This document shows, piece by piece, positions 1-6,937 of a DNA stretch of 7,293 nucleotides. Position numbers and translations under genes: made by a program. The stretch lies in contig JAUUZB010000167.1 in assembly GCA_030590185.1 (NCBI GenBank), positions 1-7,293 of the forward strand. The letters are read 5' to 3'. This stretch comes from Deltaproteobacteria bacterium (lineage in GTDB: Bacteria; Myxococcota; XYA12-FULL-58-9; JAUUZB01). Numbering within the stretch: position 1 is the stretch's first letter; every line of letters begins with the position of its first letter. Below the pieces are notes generated by a model. The model did no database searches, had not been told where the DNA came from, and worked only from the letters and a program-made list of their open reading frames with translations.

Positions 1-2
1 TC

Positions 3-3000
3 GACACCGCCCAGACCCCCTCCCCCTGGGGCATCATGGTCAACGCGGTCGACCCCTACTGGGGCGAGCACGTCGCCACCAACGTCAACATCTGGGACCA
101 CATCACCAATCGCGCCGCCAAGGGCCTGGTCGACCAGATCCTCTACGCCAACGGCGAGCTGGAGACCGTTGACATCACCAATGGCGACTACGTGCGCAAC
201 TGGGCCGAGGCCCAACAGAGCTCCGGCATGCCGACCTTGACCAAGCGAGACATCAGCCGCCGGCTGGCCGCCGCCGCCAGAGTCGACGTCGCCACCATGG
301 AGCAGTACATCGAGGGTGAGATCCCGCAGCAGGTCTATGAGCTCAAGCAGCAGGTCGCCGAGCAGTTCGGCGGCACCGCCGTCAGCGCCACCGTTCCCTC
401 CCAGGCCCGTGCGGTCGCCGCGGCCCGCATGCGCGGCGCCCGCGGCTCCTTGGTGGAGGCGGAGCTGCTGAACCCGGCCATTCAACAGATCGCCGGTATC
501 CCGGGCGACCTGCCCCTCGAGGGACCGCTCGCCGATCGCGTCTCACCGCTAGCGCTCAACAACCCGCGTCTCGCCTCGGACATGCGCCGGCGCATGCACA
601 ACGCCTGGGCCGAGAACGGCGGCTGCCTCCTGCAGGAGGCGCCGGAGCCGACCACCATCGCCAGCCTGACCGACATCTTCGCGATCAAATTCCCGCCGGG
701 CGACAACGAGACCGCCTCGGAGGCCCGGGACCGCCACGAGCGCATGCTCCGCTACGTGCGCTCCCGCCTGAACTACGGCGTCATCATCCACGAGATGGGG
801 CACGCTGTCGGCCACCGGCACAACTTCGTCAGCTCCTCGGACGCGTTGTTCTACCGGCCCCAGTACTGGCAGCTGCGCACCAAGAACGGCACGGTCACCG
901 ACGTCTGCACCGACGCGGTCGAGGACGGCGAGAACTGCATCGGGCCGCGCTACTTCGACCCGGTCACCGACAACGAGCAGGACCAGCTGATTAATATGTT
1001 CCAACAGTCGAGCGTCATGGATTACCCGGGCGACATCGCCCAGGACATGATCGGTCTGGGCGTCTGGGACTTCGCGGCCACCCGCTTCTACTACGGCGAC
1101 AACGTCCCGGTGTATGCGGCCATCCGGACCGGCACCGACGACACCAAGGCCGTCGCCTCTGGCATGCTCAACGCCACCGACACCTTTGGCGGCCTGTTCG
1201 GCATCAAGTTCAGCCTGCCGTACACCCCGCCGTGGGGTGGCATGGGCATGGAGAGCTTTCACTATTCGGAGTTGGTCGATCGCTACAAGATCCTCTCGAG
1301 CTGCTATCCGGTCGCCCCCCAACAGCCGAGCTTCTGGAACGAGGAGCGGGACGGGGCGTGGCACCAGGTGCTCGACGGTCACGTCGTCTCGGTCTTCGAC
1401 CAGCCCACCAAGTGCCGGCAGATGGCCGTCGACTACGCCAAGTGGACCGACCTACGAATGCCCACGGAAGAAGAGCTCCACGGCGGCTATTACCGCGGTG
1501 GCCCGGCGGTCGATGACAGGGGGCGTCCCCGGGTTCCCTATGGCTTTGGCACCGATGGCTGGGCCGACCTCGGCAACGCCTCGGTCTACCGTCACGACAA
1601 CGGCGCCGATACCTTCGAGATCGCCTCCTTCCTGATCAACATGCAGGAGAACCGGCACATCTTCGACAACTTCCGGCGCGGCCGCACCAGCTTCAGCGTG
1701 CGCTCGTCGGCCAACCGCGCCTTTGGCCGCTACAACGAAAAGCTACTCGGTATGGCCACCGCGGTCGGGTTCTACTCCGGCATCTACAAGAACATCTCCG
1801 CCAACGCCGGCATCACCTACGACACCATGTGGGCGGCGGTCATCAGCGAGGATGACATCCGGGACAACATCGTGGCCGCGGGCCTGGTGTTCGACCACTT
1901 CATCCGGCAGCTGACGCGGCCCTCGGACGGCGAGCACTTCGAACGCGAGGCCGAGTTCAACGATCCGGTGTTGCGTTCCGACAAGGACTCGGACGGCCGC
2001 TCGGGTATCACCCAGGTCGTGATCCCGAACGGCTCCACCGGCTATTTCGCGGATGTCGGCTTCGGCGGCCATCCCCTGGAGAACGCCCTCGAGAGTCAGG
2101 GGGAGTTCGACACCTCCTACACCGCCAACGCCGGCAGCTACTACGACAAGATCCACGTGGCGATCCTGTTGAGCGAGTCCGAGGACCGCTTTGTCAGCAG
2201 CAGCCGCGGTGACTTCTACGACGCGCGACCCCGCGCCGCCGGCATGGCCGACGTCTTCCCCGAGGGTTGGCGCCGCGTCATCGCCAACGCCCTGACCAAC
2301 GACCACGCCATCATGGCGCCGCACGTGGCGGCCGATTTGATGGGCAACGTCGTTCGGGACGTTGGCGCCGACACCGACCGCGACCCCCTCGCCGACATGT
2401 ACCCCGGGCAGCCCATAGGTTGGACCAGCTGGTGGCCCGAGGCTGGCCCGACGGTCTGCTTCGCGAGCCAAGGCCGGAACGTCTGCGAGGATTACACCGG
2501 CACCACCTTCGACCCGGACGTGCCGGCCGACAGCATCCCGGTCGACCCCCAAATCGGGTGGGAGGTGCAGAAGTTCCTCATCGCCTGGACCCTGGCCTAC
2601 ATCGCGGACAATCAGAAGTCAGAGTGGATCGACATGATGCGGATCTACCGCCTCGGTGACAACAGCGACCCGGGCTTCGAGAGCCGCATCGAGTGGCAGG
2701 ACCCGACCTCGGGCCTGATCTACGCGGCGCGCCGCTACGGCAAGGAATGCCTGTTTGGTGACCCCGACCTGGCCTGCGCCGGCGGTTGGATGGTCGAGCG
2801 CGGCATTGCTAGCCGCATCCTCGAGTACGCCAACTTCCTCACCGCCCGGGGCTACAAGCTCGATTCGGTCGGCTACCCCGCCACCGCCGAGTACCCCGCC
2901 GGTCACAACGAGCACGGCCGGCCGATGGTCGTCTACCACCCGGACGGCACGCCGGTGATCTTGAAGGACGACGCCCTGGTGGCGATCGATACCGATTGGT

Positions 3001-3182
3001 ACCCCGTGCCGCTCTTGGACTGCGACCAGAACCTCGACCCGGGCTGCGAGAAGCTCTCCATCGGTGACAACCGCGCCGCGGTGGAGCTCCAGAACTACAA
3101 GTCAGTCCCGGACTACCTCTGGGAGGTCATGCTGGAATACAGCCTCGCGACCCCCGACCAGCTCGGCATCTTCCCCTGGTGA
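3..3182 (+). CDS. Zinc-dependent metalloprotease, metzincin (DUF4953-like), 5'-truncated
   Basis: The frame is open from the left edge (in-frame codons D-T-A-Q-T-P-S-P-W-G-I precede the ATG at 36), so the true start and probably a signal peptide lie upstream. Numbering from that ATG, residues 252-262 read HEMGHAVGHRH, the full HExxHxxGxxH zinc site: His252, His256 and His262 bind zinc and Glu253 is the catalytic base. Sixty-six residues later SVMDY (Met328, Tyr330) gives the Met-turn. The stretch before the site (DPYWGEHVATNVNIW..., ending in an NGE) resembles the region preceding the catalytic domain in bacterial DUF4953/'Met-zincin' proteases. About 700 residues follow the Met-turn with no domain I can name. 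The visible part has 11 cysteines, most in close pairs, which fits disulfides in an exported protein. A secreted or surface peptidase is therefore inferred; substrate unknown. Codon use is strongly GC3-rich. The gene ends in TGA; the next gene starts 185 bases on, so co-transcription is uncertain. Family confident, exact subfamily less so. Confidence 0.87.
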   Translation, partial: DTAQTPSPWGIMVNAVDPYWGEHVATNVNIWDHITNRAAKGLVDQILYANGELETVDITNGDYVRNWAEAQQSSGMPTLTKRDISRRLAAAARVDVATMEQYIEGEIPQQVYELKQQVAEQFGGTAVSATVPSQARAVAAARMRGARGSLVEAELLNPAIQQIAGIPGDLPLEGPLADRVSPLALNNPRLASDMRRRMHNAWAENGGCLLQEAPEPTTIASLTDIFAIKFPPGDNETASEARDRHERMLRYVRSRLNYGVIIHEMGHAVGHRHNFVSSSDALFYRPQYWQLRTKNGTVTDVCTDAVEDGENCIGPRYFDPVTDNEQDQLINMFQQSSVMDYPGDIAQDMIGLGVWDFAATRFYYGDNVPVYAAIRTGTDDTKAVASGMLNATDTFGGLFGIKFSLPYTPPWGGMGMESFHYSELVDRYKILSSCYPVAPQQPSFWNEERDGAWHQVLDGHVVSVFDQPTKCRQMAVDYAKWTDLRMPTEEELHGGYYRGGPAVDDRGRPRVPYGFGTDGWADLGNASVYRHDNGADTFEIASFLINMQENRHIFDNFRRGRTSFSVRSSANRAFGRYNEKLLGMATAVGFYSGIYKNISANAGITYDTMWAAVISEDDIRDNIVAAGLVFDHFIRQLTRPSDGEHFEREAEFNDPVLRSDKDSDGRSGITQVVIPNGSTGYFADVGFGGHPLENALESQGEFDTSYTANAGSYYDKIHVAILLSESEDRFVSSSRGDFYDARPRAAGMADVFPEGWRRVIANALTNDHAIMAPHVAADLMGNVVRDVGADTDRDPLADMYPGQPIGWTSWWPEAGPTVCFASQGRNVCEDYTGTTFDPDVPADSIPVDPQIGWEVQKFLIAWTLAYIADNQKSEWIDMMRIYRLGDNSDPGFESRIEWQDPTSGLIYAARRYGKECLFGDPDLACAGGWMVERGIASRILEYANFLTARGYKLDSVGYPATAEYPAGHNEHGRPMVVYHPDGTPVILKDDALVAIDTDWYPVPLLDCDQNLDPGCEKLSIGDNRAAVELQNYKSVPDYLWEVMLEYSLATPDQLGIFPW
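780..1025 (+). other. Metzincin active site and Met-turn
   Basis: Codons 789-821 encode HEMGHAVGHRH and 1011-1025 encode SVMDY. The SxMxY form matches the Met-turn of astacins and serralysins, where the tyrosine two residues after the methionine can act as an extra zinc ligand. All catalytic and zinc-binding residues are intact, so the enzyme is predicted to be active. The fifth-ligand role of Tyr330 is inference by analogy. Confidence 0.85.
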
Positions 3183-3367
3183 GTTGAGAGACCCACACGG
3201 CGGCCGGCGGGCTCAGGCTCGTCGGTCGTCGTGACCCTCCTGCTGTTCTCCTACTCCTCCACATTCTCGGGCGTTCGCCACGGTGGATTCCGAAATCCTC
3301 CGGGCAACCCGCCGTGCCCCGTGCTAGGCTATTTAGTCAGGAGCCCAACCTTCTGAGTTGACAGCCC
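3183..3367. other. Intergenic gap with two small hairpins
   Basis: No open frame of note is found here. A pyrimidine-rich stretch (about 3235-3268) follows the protease stop region. A 5-bp hairpin GGATT/AATCC lies at 3285-3298 (loop CCGA) and a 5-bp hairpin GGGCA/TGCCC at 3302-3319. Neither is followed by a T-run, so I do not call an intrinsic terminator. GC-rich bacteria often rely on Rho-dependent ends, so transcription may still stop in this gap. Confidence 0.4.
3322..3330 (+). promoter_or_regulatory. Candidate extended -10 promoter for the lipoprotein gene
   Basis: TGCTAGGCT fits the TGnTAnnnT extended -10 pattern, with TAGGCT at 3325-3330. No good -35 hexamer sits 16-18 bases upstream (the sequence there is GGGCAA-like), so recognition would depend on the extended -10. 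Transcription would begin near 3337, giving a leader of about 30 bases before the GTG at 3368. Based on pattern only. Confidence 0.28.
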
Positions 3368-3445
3368 GTGACCATTGCGACACCCCATCTCTGCGTACGC
3401 ATCAGCTGCCTCGCCGTCCTATTGCTCTCCCCGCTAGGTTCGTGC
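3368..3445 (+). other. Lipoprotein signal peptide and lipobox
   Basis: The N-terminus has one arginine (residue 11), a hydrophobic core (SCLAVLLLSPLG, 13-24) and then LGSC, with cysteine 26 (codon 3443-3445) as the predicted lipidated residue. Leu at -3, Gly at -2 and Ser at -1 fit the signal peptidase II consensus. The n-region is weakly charged, and a second cysteine at 28 makes the exact site slightly less certain. Confidence 0.72.
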
Positions 3446-6400
3446 ACGTGCAGCCGGCCGGCGGTTGGCGACCAAGACCTTCAAATCGAGAGCCTGACCC
3501 CGAACAGCGTGATCCTCGGGAACACGGCGGCGATCGAAATCCACGGCACCGGATTCTACGTGCCGATCGAGCTCGACCTCTCCGGGGAGGCGATCCCGAT
3601 CGACATCGACGTGACGATCAACGGCGTGGCCCTCACGGACGTGGTGATGGTGGATGCTACCCTCATCGAAGCCGTCGTCCCGGCCACGGTGCCGGTCGGT
3701 CTTCACGACCTTTGGTTGGGGCTGCCAACCGGGAAGGAAGCGAGCGCCGCCGAGGCCTTTGAGGTGCTCGCGCCGGTCACCGCCGAGCTGACCGGGCCCG
3801 CGGAGCTCACCCTTGGTGAGAGTGGCGAGGCGAGCCTGCGGGTGACCTCCCGGTCGAGCTCAGTGGTGAGCCTTGCATCGAGTGGTCCGGCGACGACCGA
3901 GCCGGACGGTCTCCTCGCGGTTGGAGCCCTCACCTTCCCGGCGGAGGTTGCCCCCGGGGAGAGCGTGGTCGTGCCAACCACGGTGAGCGAGATCAGCGGC
4001 GCGCCGGTGGCCCAGTCGGTGAGCGTCAGCGTTGGGGTGGCTTGGTCCTCTGGCGAGCACAGCGGCACGGTGACCGCGAGCGACCTGGTGCAAATCCGGG
4101 CGGTGATCCTGTGCAGCGGTGACGCCGAATGCATCGACGCCTGCCACAGCGCCGCGAGTTGCGTGGCCGGAGAATGCGACCTCGGACCAGCCGACAAGGA
4201 CTCGGATGGCGACTCCTACATCGACGAGGCCTGCGGCGGTGATGATTGCGACGATAACCCGGCCGCCTGTGGGGCCCTGTGTTTTCCGGGCAACCCGGAC
4301 CTGTGCGACGGTTGGAACAACGACTGCGACGCCCTCACCGACGAGGACTTCGTGCCGGCGAGCACCTGCGGTCTGGGCGTGTGTGAGGTCGACGAGGTCT
4401 GCAACGGCGTCGCCGGCGTTGACTGCACCCCGGGCCCGCTCGACGAAGCTAGCGACGTCACCTGCGATGGACTCGACGGTGATTGCGACGGGCCGGTGGA
4501 CGAGGAGTTCGTGTCCAGCGCGACGAGCTGCGGCGTCGGGCAATGCGCGGGCAACAGCGGCCTGCTCGAGTGCATCGACGGAACACCGACCGACGACTGC
4601 GATCCCCTCGCCGGGGCGGGCACCGAGGGCCCCGGGGGTGACGCGAGCTGCAGCGACGGGGCCGACAACGACTGCAACGGACTGAGCGACGGGGCGGACC
4701 CGGCCTGCGGTGCGGTCTGCACCCCGGGCAGCACCGGATTTCTCGGTCCCTCGGCCGACGCCGCGGACACCGGCGGGGACGGTGACGGATTTGAAGACCT
4801 CCCGACCGAGGCCTACACCGACGGCGGGGGCAACGCCGCCAACAACAACGGCGGCACCGGCGACCGCCACCTCTTCTTTGGCTACGGTTTTGATGCCACC
4901 GAGGTGCCAGCCGGCTGCGACGTACTCGGGATCGAGCTTCGCCTCGACTGGTGGCTCGACTCGGGCGCCGGCACCAATGCCATCTCGGTGGAGATCTCCT
5001 GGGACGGCGGCACCACCTGGAGCGGCGTGCGCTCCGACGCCAGCGAGCCCTTAGCCGAAACCACCGTGATCTTCGGTGACGCGGCCGACCGCTGGGGCCA
5101 CCTCTGGCTCCCGGCGGATATCGACGACACGGGATTGCGGGTGCGGGTGACCATGGACCCGTCGTTTAGCAACCGGGACTTCCTCCTGGACTGGATCCCG
5201 ATCAACGTCCACTACGGCACCCTCGACTCGGACGGTGACGGCCTCCGGGACGTGATCGACACCTGCCCCAACGTGCCAGACCCGCTGCAAACCGATGTCG
5301 ACGGCGACGGCGCGGGTGAGGCCTGTGATTGCGACGACACCCTGGCCACCGGCGGCGGCTGCGCGAGTGGCTGCACCACCTACTACCCCGACCTCGACGG
5401 TGACGGCTTCGGTGACGCCAATGCCGGTGAGCAACACTGCACCCCGCCCGGGGTCTTGATCCTCAACGGCCAAGACTGTGAGGACGACCCCGCCGGCTGC
5501 GGCATCGACTGCTCGCCGCTGCTGACCGAAGACCCGGGCTCGGCCAACTGCGCCGATGGCGAGGACAACGACTGCGACGGCCCCGCCGATGGAGACGATC
5601 CCGCCTGCGGCGGCACCGGCACGCCGCCCGTGGCGATCTTTGAGGTCACCCCGGGCGGGGGCAGCCCGGCGACGGTGTTCAGCTTTGACGCCGCACCGAG
5701 CTGGGACCTCGAGGATGCGGACGGGGCGCTCGTTTTTTGGTGGGATTGGCAGGCGGACGGTTTCTTCGACGACACGGGACTCACCGCCAACCATAGCTTC
5801 GTTGAGCTCGGCCCCCAGCCGGTCGTGTTGATGGTCGAGGACACCAGCGGCTACCGCGACTACCACACCGCCGAGGTTCTGGTGTTCGAGCCGGCGGTCG
5901 ACATCCTGGTGACCAGCAACGCCGACACCGGCGCCGGCACCCTGCGCGACGCCATCGACGCCGCCAACCTCGATGCGGCGGCCAACACCATCAGCTTCGC
6001 GGGACCGATGACCATCACCCTGGCCAGCAACCTGCCGCCCGTCTCCGCCCCAGGGACCACCATCGTCGGGTCGCCGGGCGTCGTCGTTGATGGCTCCGGG
6101 GGCGCCAACGACTGCCTGCGCTTCGACTCCGACGACAACGCCGTGTACTGGCTCGAGATCGCTGGTTGCGGCAGCAGCGCCATTTACGTCAACGGGCAAA
6201 ACAACCGGATCGCCGAGTGCGACCTCCACGATAACCTCTATGGCGTCTGGGTCGACGTCGATGTCAATCAGGTCGGACCGGGCAACGCGATCCACGCCAA
6301 CGGCAACTACGGCATCTACCTGCAAGGCTCAGCGGTGGTTGCCGACAACCGCATCTACGCCAACAGCGACGGCATCTTCGTCAGCGTCGGCGGCGATACG

Positions 6401-6859
6401 ATCACGGGCAACCTCATCTTCGACAATCTTATCGGGGGGATCTGGATGGGCTCCAGCGTCGACGCGGTGATCCTCTGGCACAACACCCTGCACGGCAACG
6501 GCGAGGAGGGAGCGGACGTCGGCAGCGCGACCAACCTCGACATCCGCAACAACCTATTCAGCACCAACGGCGCGGTGGCAGGCAACGCCGGCCTGCAGGC
6601 CAGCGGCGCCACCTTCACGGCCCTGGACTTCAACGCCTATTGGGATAACGCCGGTGGGGCGTGCGGCGGCTGCACGCCCGGCGCTGGTCACCTGGCGCTC
6701 GACCCGCTGTACATCGACGCCGCCAGCGACGATTTCCGCCTCACGCCGGTGAGCCCGTGCATCGACGCCGGGCAGAATCTCGGGCTCGACCTCAACGACG
6801 CGCGCTACGGCGACTTCAACGCCAGCGGGCCGGACATCGGTGCCTGGGAGGCACCCTAG
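3368..6859 (+). CDS. Mosaic surface lipoprotein with MopE-like metal-binding repeats, PKD-like domain and beta-helix
   Basis: The 1163-residue protein is complete. GTG at 3368 is the first usable start after an in-frame TGA at 3359, and starting there gives a proper lipoprotein signal. Domains in order: signal peptide 1-25 with lipobox LGSC (Cys26); IPT/TIG-like domain about 38-134; Ig-like beta region about 137-245; Cys-rich segment 249-269; MopE-type repeats about 276-448 with NDCD/GDCDG cores; beta-sandwich about 450-617; thrombospondin-3-like DxDxDG loops about 620-658; another MopE-like unit 672-748; PKD-like domain 753-841; CSLREA-like segment from 844 (GTLRDAIDAAN); right-handed beta-helix about 905-1090; and a C-terminal 'choice-of-anchor Q' type end (DPLYIDAASDDFRL, SPCIDAG, DIGAWE). 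It is probably anchored in the outer membrane and displayed outside the cell, binding calcium and perhaps copper, with an adhesive or structural role. No catalytic residues are recognised in the beta-helix. Domain types are fairly sure; the biological role is unknown. Confidence 0.87.
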   Translation: MTIATPHLCVRISCLAVLLLSPLGSCTCSRPAVGDQDLQIESLTPNSVILGNTAAIEIHGTGFYVPIELDLSGEAIPIDIDVTINGVALTDVVMVDATLIEAVVPATVPVGLHDLWLGLPTGKEASAAEAFEVLAPVTAELTGPAELTLGESGEASLRVTSRSSSVVSLASSGPATTEPDGLLAVGALTFPAEVAPGESVVVPTTVSEISGAPVAQSVSVSVGVAWSSGEHSGTVTASDLVQIRAVILCSGDAECIDACHSAASCVAGECDLGPADKDSDGDSYIDEACGGDDCDDNPAACGALCFPGNPDLCDGWNNDCDALTDEDFVPASTCGLGVCEVDEVCNGVAGVDCTPGPLDEASDVTCDGLDGDCDGPVDEEFVSSATSCGVGQCAGNSGLLECIDGTPTDDCDPLAGAGTEGPGGDASCSDGADNDCNGLSDGADPACGAVCTPGSTGFLGPSADAADTGGDGDGFEDLPTEAYTDGGGNAANNNGGTGDRHLFFGYGFDATEVPAGCDVLGIELRLDWWLDSGAGTNAISVEISWDGGTTWSGVRSDASEPLAETTVIFGDAADRWGHLWLPADIDDTGLRVRVTMDPSFSNRDFLLDWIPINVHYGTLDSDGDGLRDVIDTCPNVPDPLQTDVDGDGAGEACDCDDTLATGGGCASGCTTYYPDLDGDGFGDANAGEQHCTPPGVLILNGQDCEDDPAGCGIDCSPLLTEDPGSANCADGEDNDCDGPADGDDPACGGTGTPPVAIFEVTPGGGSPATVFSFDAAPSWDLEDADGALVFWWDWQADGFFDDTGLTANHSFVELGPQPVVLMVEDTSGYRDYHTAEVLVFEPAVDILVTSNADTGAGTLRDAIDAANLDAAANTISFAGPMTITLASNLPPVSAPGTTIVGSPGVVVDGSGGANDCLRFDSDDNAVYWLEIAGCGSSAIYVNGQNNRIAECDLHDNLYGVWVDVDVNQVGPGNAIHANGNYGIYLQGSAVVADNRIYANSDGIFVSVGGDTITGNLIFDNLIGGIWMGSSVDAVILWHNTLHGNGEEGADVGSATNLDIRNNLFSTNGAVAGNAGLQASGATFTALDFNAYWDNAGGACGGCTPGAGHLALDPLYIDAASDDFRLTPVSPCIDAGQNLGLDLNDARYGDFNASGPDIGAWEAP
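4193..4711 (+). repeat. Three tandem MopE-like Asp/Cys repeats
   Basis: Unit 1 (residues 276-328) starts DKDSDGDSYIDEACGGDDCD and ends NNDCDALTDEDF. Unit 2 (334-381) starts CGLGVC and ends GDCDGPVDEEF. Unit 3 (388-448) starts CGVGQC and ends NDCNGLSDGADPACG. They share a CGxGxC lead (units 2 and 3) and a DGxDxDCDG-type core. This is the pattern of the 'putative metal-binding motif' (Cu-binding MopE) family common in Myxococcota surface proteins. The copies are diverged, so the array looks old. Confidence 0.78.
5225..5611 (+). repeat. Ca-binding Asp-rich loops and fourth MopE-like unit
   Basis: Residues 620-658 carry DSDGDGLRD and DVDGDGAGE, with the TCPNVPDPLQTD linker typical of thrombospondin type 3 repeats. 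Residues 672-748 carry DLDGDGFGD followed by the MopE core EDNDCDGPADGDDPACG. The core closely matches unit 3 (ADNDCNG...ADPACG), so the two probably share a recent origin within the gene. The Asp spacing fits calcium coordination. A 168-residue beta-sandwich separates this block from the first three units. Confidence 0.75.
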
Positions 6860-6884
6860 ACTCGACTGGACCGTGGTGTCCCAG

Positions 6885-6913
6885 TTCCCAAGTGCCCCTT
6901 TCTCCGATAGGGT
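6885..6913 (+). promoter_or_regulatory. Weak candidate promoter for the third gene
   Basis: TTCCCA (6885-6890) lies 17 bases before TAGGGT (6908-6913). The -10 hexamer resembles the TAGGCT candidate before the lipoprotein gene. The -35 matches consensus at four of six positions and the -10 at three of six. Transcription would start near 6920, leaving a leader of about 18 bases that includes the Shine-Dalgarno site. Pattern-based only. Confidence 0.22.
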
Positions 6914-6927
6914 GGCCGGCATCTAAT

Positions 6928-6932
6928 AGGAG
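6928..6932 (+). promoter_or_regulatory. Ribosome binding site for the third gene
   Basis: AGGAG, continuing as AGGAGAGAG, lies five bases before the ATG at 6938. It is the best Shine-Dalgarno match seen before any start in this window and fixes the start of the truncated gene. The lipoprotein gene has no such site near its GTG. Confidence 0.8.
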
Positions 6933-6937
6933 AGAGC

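Noticed and set aside
549..1382. Antisense open frame of 277 codons opposite the protease active site
   Set aside because: It overlaps the zinc site region that is plainly coding on the plus strand, and its composition (Val, Ala, Asp, Arg) is typical of the complement of GC-rich genes.
3285..3319. Two 5-bp hairpins as an intrinsic terminator
   Set aside because: Stems are short and no T-run follows either one, so they do not meet the usual pattern.
3358..3363. Perfect TTGACA hexamer just before the lipoprotein start
   Set aside because: A -10 would fall near 3381 inside the coding region, where the sequence is CACCCC; transcription would start after the GTG. Chance match.
3358..3762. Overlapping plus-strand frame of 134 codons starting ten bases before the lipoprotein GTG
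   Set aside because: Its product is Arg/Pro/Gly-rich low-complexity sequence and it overlaps the signal peptide and TIG-like domain of the lipoprotein gene.
3860..4870. Antisense open frame of 336 codons opposite the repeat region
   Set aside because: The Asp/Cys/Gly repeats on the plus strand suppress stops on the other strand; no recognisable protein features.
4193..5611. Repeats considered as a CRISPR or tandem DNA array
   Set aside because: Units are of unequal length, diverged at the DNA level and conserved as protein motifs in one frame, so they are coding repeats.
5051..6325. Antisense open frame of 424 codons opposite the lipoprotein gene
   Set aside because: It mirrors a GC3-rich coding region; its Val/Ala/Gly/Asp/Arg-rich product has no domain pattern, while the plus strand has clear conserved domains. 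It is a shadow frame.
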